A stretch of 64,000 nucleotides of DNA, taken from Nitrospinia bacterium. Its GTDB lineage: Bacteria; Nitrospinota; Nitrospinia; Nitrospinales; JAJDAT01. Below are positions 56,513 to 64,000 of the stretch, piece after piece (positions within the stretch are counted from its first letter, which is position 1; each line of letters starts with the position of its first letter). Made by a program: the position numbers and the translations under genes. The DNA lies in the NCBI GenBank assembly GCA_029261715.1, contig JAJDAT010000001.1, positions 248,001 to 312,000 on the forward strand, read 5' to 3'. The notes under the pieces were generated by a model. It saw only the letters and a program-made list of their open reading frames with translations, was not told the origin of the DNA and searched no databases.

Positions 56513-58966
56513 TTAAGCCGTAGGTAATACAAACCGTTTCACCAACTCATATAGTATGGGGTATTTTTGGCTTTTTCCTTCCCTATTAATTTCAAACTCT
56601 CTCATTTCATCCATAACGGCATTAACAACAGAATCTGAATGCTCAAGCGAACTCTTTACTTCCAATTCTTTTATAACTTCTCCAGATTTCTTAGGCCATT
56701 GCCCTTTAAACTCAAGCCAGAATAATAATATCATTAAGTTAGAGTGGTTTCCTTTCTCTACTCCTCTTAAGGTATGAATCAACTTCGCAAGACTGTATGA
56801 GTTTTTCATCCGAAGTAATTGCCTAGGATTTCTAAAACCAAATTTCAAGGCCAACATTTCAAATTGCTCTACCTCTTCTGCGGAAAACTTCATTTCTTTT
56901 TTCAAAGCGTCTTCTTGTTGCTCCGGTTCTTGAATTTGGCCTCTCTTTTTTAATAGATTTTCATCCTGTTTTTTCAAATCTAGTTTCTGTGTATTTCCCT
57001 CACTTATAGGATTTTTCATTCCCTCTATTTCTGAATCCTCAATTTTATATGCTTCTCTTATCGCGGAGAGATTATTTTTTTTCGCTAATTCCCTAGGGTT
57101 TTCTTCAGGCTTATCATTCTTGAGATCTTTCTTCTGAATAGAATCCTCTGGAAAGAGAGCTTCTTTTATAAAACTTTTTATTCCATCTTCACTAGGTCGG
57201 TCAAGGGTCACCGCTATTTGAACAATCTTCCCTAAATAGTCTCTAGCAATATCTTCTTTTGATCGGCTCTCGTCTGCCAATTTTTCAAAGTAATTACCCA
57301 CCGCATTGAATAAAATTCTATTATCAATACCAATTACTACAATCACATTTTTAATATCCATAACAAGCCTTGCCGCTTCCAATGCTTGAATAATCGTGTT
57401 TGTTTTACATCGGTCTAAATCATCTACAAATAAAATCAAACGCTTACTAAAAACATCCTTTTGTCTCATAAAACGTCTCAACAACCGAGCTAGTTTTATA
57501 TAAAACAAATCTTTTTTCACACCTTTCCTACGCTTCTTAATTGCGGGAGTAGCATTGATGAGTTCAAAATAAAATTTAAAAGGCCATTTAAATTTAGAAT
57601 CAAATTCTTTTATCTCTACTTCTTCCCAGTCTCTTTGCATAAAAAAAGCTGCTGTTGTTTCAATATGCCTTTTCAAAACGGGGATCAACCCCAGATGTTT
57701 TCCATAAGTCGGAAGCTTGAGGTACGTTTCCAAGTTTGCGGCAATAGGATGATCAGACCATTTTTTTATTAAACCTATAAATAAGGCACCCCAAACCACA
57801 AAACCGCTAACATTAGCCGTAGCGCCCGGGAGCATGTTGTCGGTGTTGTTTGTATCTGCAAAAGAATAACCGATAAACTCGATAATAAGAAAAATCGGAA
57901 ATGAAGCTAAAATACATAAAAGTTTCCAACCATGCTCGTGAATAACAAACTCCAGTCGTAAAACCATTCGTTCAAAAAAACTTAACTTTTTGACAAAGGA
58001 ATTCATCACCTCTTGAGCCAATCCAGCAGATAGATTTTCTGTCGCTTCGTAACTCCAGGCGTTAAACCAGGAAAAAATAAACCGGTCAGAGTTTTTTCCC
58101 ATTTCTTCTTTTTTCTTTAATTCATTCTCCACCATTTTCATGATACTGGTTTTACCCGCTCCCCAATTACCGAGTAAAGCCATTGTTAAAGGCGTTTCTT
58201 GTTTTTCATCAGCGAACATTTCAGCTAAAGCTTTAACCAGATTTTTATTGCCCAGTAGATCTTCTTCGGCAGGAGTGTCTCCTTTGGTGGTGGCACGACC
58301 GCTTGTCAGATTTAAATTTAAATCTATATCTTCACTCTCATCTTCCACTCTATCAATATTCTTAAATTCTTTATCGAACCATTTTTTGAGTCTTGTTGGA
58401 GCCGTTACAACTATATCAAAATTAGTATGGATAAAAGGATCACTTACCTTTTCCAAAAAACCATCAATTTCCGTTTGATATACTTTCCAAGCCTCTTTAG
58501 CATTCAAACCTTTTTTCAAAACATCAAAACAAGTCAAAGAAATTGTATATCGTTCCCCTTTACCGCCCCAATAACCAAATATAGCTTGAGATATATATTG
58601 TAAATATCCAACTCCTTTCCCAGGAGACAGAACAAAATTATCTCCCAAAAAGATAAATAGAGGGAAAAACGAATGAAGTGATTTTGGAGTTATTAAATAT
58701 TTAGGGGAAGGAGTCTCTTTTAAAGAAATACTTAGTGCATCAATTTCATAGCTAAACTCATAGAAAGCTTTCTCTTGCTCTTTTGAAAGCTTATGATTTT
58801 GTTGAAGAAATTGTTCAATTGTTCTTTTTTTTGGTTTTTCGTGATTGGATAGAAGAATCGCGTCGACCTTACCCTTCCAGGGAGTATCGGTAAGTTTTAC
58901 GTAAATCCGGTTTCCGTTTTTTTCCTCTTTAAATAAAACTGTATTTTCGTCTTCTATAATCATCAT
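56513..58966 (-). CDS. KAP-family P-loop NTPase with membrane helices
   Basis: This 817-residue STAND-like NTPase of the KAP family has an unrecognised N-terminal domain of about 220 residues. Walker A is GNWGAGKT (266-273), followed by the KAP signature FNAWSYE (301-307). Two membrane helices (about 349-369 and 387-403) are inserted in the NTPase domain, as is characteristic of KAP proteins, and Walker B is LFVDDLDRC (512-520). A charged, KKDLKN-rich region and a C-terminal helical part follow. KAP NTPases occur sporadically in bacteria, often near mobile or defence genes, and are thought to sit on the inner face of the membrane. No defence partner is obvious, apart from the unknown gene at 55718-56485 that converges on it. 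Confidence 0.93.
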   Translation of the reverse strand: MMIIEDENTVLFKEEKNGNRIYVKLTDTPWKGKVDAILLSNHEKPKKRTIEQFLQQNHKLSKEQEKAFYEFSYEIDALSISLKETPSPKYLITPKSLHSFFPLFIFLGDNFVLSPGKGVGYLQYISQAIFGYWGGKGERYTISLTCFDVLKKGLNAKEAWKVYQTEIDGFLEKVSDPFIHTNFDIVVTAPTRLKKWFDKEFKNIDRVEDESEDIDLNLNLTSGRATTKGDTPAEEDLLGNKNLVKALAEMFADEKQETPLTMALLGNWGAGKTSIMKMVENELKKKEEMGKNSDRFIFSWFNAWSYEATENLSAGLAQEVMNSFVKKLSFFERMVLRLEFVIHEHGWKLLCILASFPIFLIIEFIGYSFADTNNTDNMLPGATANVSGFVVWGALFIGLIKKWSDHPIAANLETYLKLPTYGKHLGLIPVLKRHIETTAAFFMQRDWEEVEIKEFDSKFKWPFKFYFELINATPAIKKRRKGVKKDLFYIKLARLLRRFMRQKDVFSKRLILFVDDLDRCKTNTIIQALEAARLVMDIKNVIVVIGIDNRILFNAVGNYFEKLADESRSKEDIARDYLGKIVQIAVTLDRPSEDGIKSFIKEALFPEDSIQKKDLKNDKPEENPRELAKKNNLSAIREAYKIEDSEIEGMKNPISEGNTQKLDLKKQDENLLKKRGQIQEPEQQEDALKKEMKFSAEEVEQFEMLALKFGFRNPRQLLRMKNSYSLAKLIHTLRGVEKGNHSNLMILLFWLEFKGQWPKKSGEVIKELEVKSSLEHSDSVVNAVMDEMREFEINREGKSQKYPILYELVKRFVLPTA

Positions 58967-59411
58967 TCATTCCTATTAAAAAAAGTTCACAAACCTCATT
59001 TCAGTAAACTTTTTACTCTCAATTTTGCCTACAACTAAAAAATTTTGCTTAAGGATACAACTTAAAGAGATAAACCTCTAGTTGTTTAAACCAAAATAGT
59101 TTGGAGTTTTATTGAACCAAGGCGAGATCCTTCGGCTTTGCCCAGCATGACGAGTGAGAGAAACTGGTTTAGATAAAGCTTACTTTTTTAACCTCTTAAT
59201 ATTAAAAAAAGGAAATAAAGATAAACTTTTCCATCGGAGAATTATCATATAAAATTAGAAAGCAAACCACCACCGCACGTCATTTCGACGGAAGTGGCTT
59301 AAAGCGAATATTCTCGTTACTTGTTAATCAAAGAAAAATACTTTAAGTAAAGCATCCAATGCACGTAATTCCGAGCTTGCCGAGGGATCTCGTTTTTAGT
59401 TCTAGGAACTC
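58967..59411. repeat. Gene-free region with decayed repeat arms
   Basis: The repeat arm CCAAGGCGAGATCCTTCGG lies at about 59118-59136 with CAGCATGACG just after. A GTTTAGATAAAGCTTACTTTT segment, also present near 32889, follows. Further decayed arms (CGTCATTTCGACGG, and CGAGCTTGCCGAGGGATCTCG ending 59395) lead into the ATG of the next gene. A minus-strand frame (59343-59534) overlaps them and is not supported. Confidence 0.55.
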
Positions 59412-59942
59412 ATGGACTCCGAAGAAAGACATTTTAATAAAGTTCAACTTTTTCAAGCTGTAATCATTATCATCGCAATACTTGGTATAACGGCAAACTT
59501 TTGGGGATTTAAGGCTTATGCCTTTGGTTGGCATTTACTGAACCCGAATCCATTTATCTGGGACAACATTAAGATCTCAATTCCAAAAAGCTTAGTCGCT
59601 AAAGAAATCAAAAATAATAAAAACAGGAGAATAATTGCTTTGGTAAATTATTCTCCCAAATCTCAGATTGCCATTTATTTCGCGAAACTAAACAATCCCA
59701 GCGAAAATGAACCGCTAAAAGCAATCTACCAAAAAATGAATTTTGAATTCGTTGAAGAAAAACCCTGTCAAATTCTCGGTCAACCCTGCCAATGGGTCAT
59801 CGGAAAATATAAAGCAGAAAACGAGGAAAAATACAGAGAAGATATTTTTCTAAACTCGCACAAAATTTATATCTCTTACCAAGGCCCAAAAGACAAACTA
59901 TCTTATCTCGACCAAGTCGTCTCTTCTCTCAAAAAAACTTAA
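59412..59942 (+). CDS. Small membrane-anchored protein of unknown function
   Basis: This 176-residue protein has one transmembrane helix (about 13-33, VIIIIAILGITANFWGF) near the N-terminus and a short cytoplasmic stub. The remaining 140 residues would be periplasmic. They contain a compact alpha/beta domain with a CQILGQPC pair (two cysteines seven apart, plausibly a disulphide) and a final amphipathic helix. AGGA lies eight bases before the ATG. It is followed by the promoter of the giant lipoprotein gene. No family was recognised. Confidence 0.7.
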   Translation: MDSEERHFNKVQLFQAVIIIIAILGITANFWGFKAYAFGWHLLNPNPFIWDNIKISIPKSLVAKEIKNNKNRRIIALVNYSPKSQIAIYFAKLNNPSENEPLKAIYQKMNFEFVEEKPCQILGQPCQWVIGKYKAENEEKYREDIFLNSHKIYISYQGPKDKLSYLDQVVSSLKKT

Positions 59943-60101
59943 CAAACCCTCGACAATTCAATGTCTAAATAAAAAGACAAAAACCTATTCCTTAGCAGAC
60001 TCAGTACATAAACTTTCCAAACCATCTCTAAAGCAATCAAGTTTTGTCAAATAAATAAACGTTTTAAATTCAAAAAGTTATGTAATCCAAAATTATTTTG
60101 A

Positions 60102-60129
60102 TTGACAGGAAAAGCTTTTTAAGTATAAA
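60102..60129 (+). promoter_or_regulatory. Strong sigma-70 promoter of giant lipoprotein gene
   Basis: A perfect TTGACA (60102-60107), a 16-bp spacer and TATAAA (60124-60129) are present. The gene's ATG is 57 bp downstream, with GAGGTC as ribosome site. This is the clearest promoter-like pair in the window. Confidence 0.65.
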
Positions 60130-60185
60130 TGAGAAATCCATAAAATAGCAAAAAGCCTGAGTTTTTGGCGCTTAGAGGTCTTAAA

Positions 60186-63100
60186 ATGAATGCGCTAAAA
60201 GAGAATAGGTTCAAGCATCAAAACTTATATTTTCGATTATCAAAAAAAAATAAAACTTCTGCAATTCGAAATACAATCTGTCTGCAAATATTTCTTTTGA
60301 GTTTTCTATTCTCTGGCTGCGCAACGGTCGTGACCTCCCCTGAAGGAACCATCACTTCTTATGTACGTGATACAGAGGTGCAGGTATACGCGCCAAGGTC
60401 GGCACGCGCTCAAAAGGTGATGTTCGACACAGCCGACAAACAAATGATTCACGAGCCGGACACCCCTTTTCGCCGATTCTTTAATTCGCATTCCTCCGAT
60501 TTCCGCTCTGGCAAAGTCGACTATGCAAAGACAACTATCTTGGGCGACATCATCGCCCGATTGAATAACAAAGAATATATCCGAGCAACCGTTCACGACG
60601 TTATTGAACGTGCCAAAGATTGCGCGATTAAACCAGTTCCCAACAATTCTGATCCTAAGAAAAAAGAAAAGGAAAAGAATCTTCAAAATAAACATGGGAA
60701 ACTTTTGGAAGACGCAATATTTAAAGTCTTGTTGGACGAGAATTACCCTAATATCCGGGAGAATAGAATTAGGATTATTTTAAATAGTTTTTTTGCTGAT
60801 ATCCCCAATAAAGATCGAACCATTGGACGAAAAATTTGGATTTTAGCCACTGGAGACGACTCAAAATCAACCAATGCGTTTAAATTGGATTTGATGCAAA
60901 CCCTCATTGAAAAACAGTTTTTTAAAAATGTCATCGACGATGCCGTCAATAAACGCCTAGATTTATTTAAGCAAGCAGGCTCTCCGGTTGCTCCAATGCA
61001 AAAAGAATTGGGAAAAATAGTATCGTTTATCAAAACTAATATTGGAGACACTCACTCCGAAGGCTTTAGCAATGTGTCAGATTCTCTTTGGGCTATATAT
61101 ATAGAGTCTAAAAAGGATAAATTTAATAACTCCGTTAAACCCGATAATAAAACATGGGCCGCTTTTAAAGATAAGTTACAACGAGAAATAGTCCAAAGTT
61201 TAGAAAAAGAGAGTAGCCTTGGAAAAGCGATAGATAAAGTTCTCATTGAAAATAGCGACAGTATCGTGGCAAAAGCAACCCTAGGCGATCCGGCAAAAGT
61301 CCAAGCCGAATGGAAAACAGGAATCGAAAAAGATCAAAAACTTAAAGAATCTTTTGATGAATTAAAATCAGCCGTTACCGCTTTTAAATCCAAAAAGGAA
61401 AAGCGCGACCAAATCAAAAGTTCTTATCAAGCTAAACTCGATGCGGCAGTTACAGAAGCAAAAACTGTTTCCGCCCAAATGGAAAAAATTCCTGAAGCAT
61501 TAACCAAATTAGCTGATATAAAAAAACATGTGAAAGATACAAGTCCAAGCGCTACTGGTAATGTCTCGGCAATGATTAAAGAGCTCGACAAAGAGGCAAA
61601 AGCAGTTCTGAACCTCACTAGCGCTCATCCCGCTACAATTAATACAAATGAAAGAAGCCTTTTTACAGAACTTGCTTCTTTAGACAAAGATCAAAACAAC
61701 TACCCTGGTTTTAAAGTAGCCGTAAAACACTTCAGCGATAATAGTGTCGAAGAACACATCTCTAAAAAAATAGATCCTACTGATTCAGCCCGTCTACTCC
61801 AATCCACTCATGGAAGTTTCAATATAAAATTTGATCAAGTTGAATCAAAAGCTGAGACTTTAGTCACTTCCATTGAAACTTTTCTTGTCGAAGTAAAAGC
61901 TAAATTGCGTGCAACAACCGGCTTAACGGCAATCCAGTCAAAAAAAATAGAAGATCTAATAACAAATATTTTTAAAATAACTCAAACAGAAATTTTGCCA
62001 AAGTCTATAACCGCTAAAAATTCAGCGACAGGTATTTACGCGAGTATAAAAAATTCCGCTACTTTTGGGGATAAATTTAGAGTTCTTCCAGAAGATTATT
62101 CTCTATTTAAAACGGCACAAATTGATTTTGAAAGCGCTCAAGAACCGCTAATGAGAGATCCAGCAAAAAAGAACTCCCCACTGGATGTTTTTTTAGATGC
62201 CGTCAAAACCTCAACAAACACCTTTCATAGTTCTCTCTCACGTGATAGGCAAATTGACTCTGCAGAGCTTGCTGGAATTGTAAGTAAAATAGTAAGTCGA
62301 ATTGAAAGCGAACTTCCCCCCAAGAAAGATATTACTGATTTAGATAAATTTACTTTAGGAAGCATTCTTGTAAAAGGACTAAACACTATCGACCTTAAAC
62401 CAGATACAACCGAGGCTCGTAGCGATATAACTTCATCTTTTGCCAGGGTTTTCAAAAACCATTCAAACTTAGTTGAATCGGGAGAACCAGTTTTAACTGC
62501 TTATTTAAAATCTGGAACTCTCGACTTTCCAGATCCTTCAAACAAAGCAAAAGCCATTTCAAATATTCCAAAGGTATTCAAAGTCGAAATGGCAAAAGAA
62601 GGTGCAGATAAGAAAGCTCAAAATGTAGCATCCGCTATGAAGCGCACGTTTGAGCAACTTAATATAGCTTTTCTATTTGGCGTTGGATCTTCTAATCAAT
62701 CTACGATCACGGCTTTTAAAGAAGAACTTTATCAAAACTTTCGACACCGAATAACTGAAACTGTGAAGGCAGAACGAAAAGCAAACTATGATTATTGGTG
62801 GTTAACCTTTTTCCCGAAAGCCATACCGCTAGGCGACAATACCCTCGAAGGACAAAGCATCATTGAAGTTAATTTTCCTCAACGCGTGGTTCCAGAAGAA
62901 CAATATCATCGCTGGCTACAAGATTCCCCAGATTCACGAAATACATCTAATCCACCCCTTTGTTCCGGAGAGTGTGAAACTCACCCTAAACCAGCTGACC
63001 CAAATATAAATAAAATTCAAATTGCTACGTCTGTCTTGAATGATTTTCGCTCGGTCTTAGATTCCTCAGACCTCACTCAAAAATATGATTTTATTAGAGA

Positions 63101-64000
63101 CCACTTAACAGAGGCGTTGGTCCAATTCACTAGTGGATCTAACAATCAAACCAAATATAAAAACGGTCTAAAGTTTCTTTTTTACAAAGCTGTCTTAGCG
63201 CAAAACCAAAAAAACCAAGACTTCAAAAAAAGATTAAAAAAAGATAAAGAAATTATCGATGCAGCCCATACAAAGTTAAAATCGGAATTAGTTTCATCTC
63301 CCGGTGATGCCAAGATATTAAAAAAAATAGAACACTTAGAAACTTTGCAATCACAAAATTTAACCTTATTAAACGAAAACCCTAGTTTAGAAAAATTACT
63401 TCATAAAGATCCTGAACTAAAAAAATGGTTTAATAAAAACCCCAGTCTGGAAGAATTGCTAAAAAATGATGCAATGTTTCAAGACTTATTAACAAAAGAT
63501 ACCGAATTAAAAAATTTATTAGGTAACCTAAGTCAAAATCGTGAAGAATTAAATAATTTCTATGATAAATATCCTAAATTAAAAGATTTAATCAAAAAAA
63601 ATAAAAGATTAAAAAAAATACTTGGCGAATTTCCTAAATTTAAAAGCTTATATGATAAGTATCCACAATTAAAACAATTAGCTACTTATTATTCGTCTTT
63701 GCCTGACTCATACACCACTTTGACGACCTTTTCTACCCCTTTGGCAGTTTTCTTTAACGAGTTAAACAACCACATCGGAGAAGGTAAAGATTACAAATTT
63801 GATAAATTGTTAGAAGATGTGGATTTCTATCGCAATGCTTTCGCTTGGGAAGACTTTGATATTCGCCACGTTTTTTTTGCCGCACTCGTTGCTTCGGAAA
63901 AACACATTGTTCTTCCGCAGAAAGTTGAATTATTTACAAACGCCTATTTTAATGGGATACGCCGTTTCGCTCCTGACTTTTCATCAAATAAAGAAAAAGC
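60186..64000 (+). CDS. Very large lipoprotein, partial (runs off the window)
   Basis: This open frame of more than 1271 codons has no stop before the right edge. The ATG has GAGG six bases upstream. Residues 28-47 form a signal peptide ending in the lipobox LFSGC (C near residue 45), so the protein is membrane-anchored. Most of the mature chain is helical, Lys/Glu-rich and Cys-poor, with long coiled-coil-like runs (about 380-480 and 1010-1170). A WWLTFFP segment and a CSGEC pair lie near residues 860-940. From about 63369 to 63684 it has roughly nine short degenerate units of 10-12 residues (NPSLEKLLHKDPELKKW type). No family was recognised. A cell-envelope scaffold or secreted effector anchor are possibilities. 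Antisense ORFs across it are shadows. Confidence 0.85.
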   Translation, partial: MNALKENRFKHQNLYFRLSKKNKTSAIRNTICLQIFLLSFLFSGCATVVTSPEGTITSYVRDTEVQVYAPRSARAQKVMFDTADKQMIHEPDTPFRRFFNSHSSDFRSGKVDYAKTTILGDIIARLNNKEYIRATVHDVIERAKDCAIKPVPNNSDPKKKEKEKNLQNKHGKLLEDAIFKVLLDENYPNIRENRIRIILNSFFADIPNKDRTIGRKIWILATGDDSKSTNAFKLDLMQTLIEKQFFKNVIDDAVNKRLDLFKQAGSPVAPMQKELGKIVSFIKTNIGDTHSEGFSNVSDSLWAIYIESKKDKFNNSVKPDNKTWAAFKDKLQREIVQSLEKESSLGKAIDKVLIENSDSIVAKATLGDPAKVQAEWKTGIEKDQKLKESFDELKSAVTAFKSKKEKRDQIKSSYQAKLDAAVTEAKTVSAQMEKIPEALTKLADIKKHVKDTSPSATGNVSAMIKELDKEAKAVLNLTSAHPATINTNERSLFTELASLDKDQNNYPGFKVAVKHFSDNSVEEHISKKIDPTDSARLLQSTHGSFNIKFDQVESKAETLVTSIETFLVEVKAKLRATTGLTAIQSKKIEDLITNIFKITQTEILPKSITAKNSATGIYASIKNSATFGDKFRVLPEDYSLFKTAQIDFESAQEPLMRDPAKKNSPLDVFLDAVKTSTNTFHSSLSRDRQIDSAELAGIVSKIVSRIESELPPKKDITDLDKFTLGSILVKGLNTIDLKPDTTEARSDITSSFARVFKNHSNLVESGEPVLTAYLKSGTLDFPDPSNKAKAISNIPKVFKVEMAKEGADKKAQNVASAMKRTFEQLNIAFLFGVGSSNQSTITAFKEELYQNFRHRITETVKAERKANYDYWWLTFFPKAIPLGDNTLEGQSIIEVNFPQRVVPEEQYHRWLQDSPDSRNTSNPPLCSGECETHPKPADPNINKIQIATSVLNDFRSVLDSSDLTQKYDFIRDHLTEALVQFTSGSNNQTKYKNGLKFLFYKAVLAQNQKNQDFKKRLKKDKEIIDAAHTKLKSELVSSPGDAKILKKIEHLETLQSQNLTLLNENPSLEKLLHKDPELKKWFNKNPSLEELLKNDAMFQDLLTKDTELKNLLGNLSQNREELNNFYDKYPKLKDLIKKNKRLKKILGEFPKFKSLYDKYPQLKQLATYYSSLPDSYTTLTTFSTPLAVFFNELNNHIGEGKDYKFDKLLEDVDFYRNAFAWEDFDIRHVFFAALVASEKHIVLPQKVELFTNAYFNGIRRFAPDFSSNKEK

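Noticed and set aside
60306-62455. Minus-strand ORFs (64-129 codons) opposite the large lipoprotein
   Set aside because: They are shadows of an open, lipobox-containing sense frame with a good promoter.
1-64000. tRNA or rRNA genes in the intergenic gaps
   Set aside because: No cloverleaf or rRNA-like conserved stretch was recognised on reading the gaps. A covariance-model scan would be needed for certainty.

Overview
The window is AT-rich bacterial chromosome from a Gram-negative, double-membraned organism. The evidence is a secreted two-partner-type giant exoprotein, many lipobox lipoproteins, a periplasmic di-haem peroxidase, and menaquinone made by the futalosine route (mqnA). Hybrid histidine kinases and an HDOD signalling operon would fit a free-living, delta-proteobacterium- or Nitrospinota-like lineage, but no marker here fixes the taxonomy. 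No rRNA, tRNA, CRISPR array, transposase, integrase or phage structural gene was recognised.

Layout. 0-6 kb: an HTTM membrane protein, a PAS-PAS hybrid histidine kinase, and a trpS operon whose second gene fuses a chorismate-mutase domain to a SAM methyltransferase. 6.5-31 kb: one uninterrupted 8145-codon gene for a filamentous-haemagglutinin-like exoprotein, bracketed by similar direct repeats of about 85 bp. 31-33.4 kb: a pentapeptide-repeat/TIR protein between perfect 19-bp inverted repeats, then a hicBA toxin-antitoxin pair. 33.5-44.2 kb: mqnA-pabB, a membrane histidine kinase, a di-haem peroxidase, a small-ORF/terminator locus, a REC-CheB protein and a three-gene signalling operon (DUF3391-like, HDOD, hybrid kinase). 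44.6-53.7 kb: exported hydrolases and lipoproteins (PLA2-like, two class-3 lipases, an SGNH hydrolase, a thiaminase-I-like protein), a cold-shock gene with a structured leader, and two near-identical GIY-YIG nuclease genes. Here the genes alternate with copies of a long palindromic repeat. 53.7-64 kb: an Rrf2 regulator facing a carboxymuconolactone decarboxylase gene, a frameshifted cupin, a possible Cys-His deamidase-like protein, a KAP-family NTPase, a small membrane protein, and a very large lipoprotein that runs off the window.

Themes. Three chorismate-using activities occur here (mutase fusion, MqnA, PabB). About a dozen copies or fragments of one palindromic repeat family (arms around GAAGGATCTCGCCTCGATT and CATGTCATCCTGA) sit in the intergenic spaces and bracket single accessory genes. 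The strongest candidates for something undescribed are the calcium-loop-rich giant exoprotein, the mutase-methyltransferase fusion, the repeat/GIY-YIG cassette-like array, and the short minus-strand transcript at 39.1-39.3 kb whose terminator loop is complementary to Shine-Dalgarno sequences.
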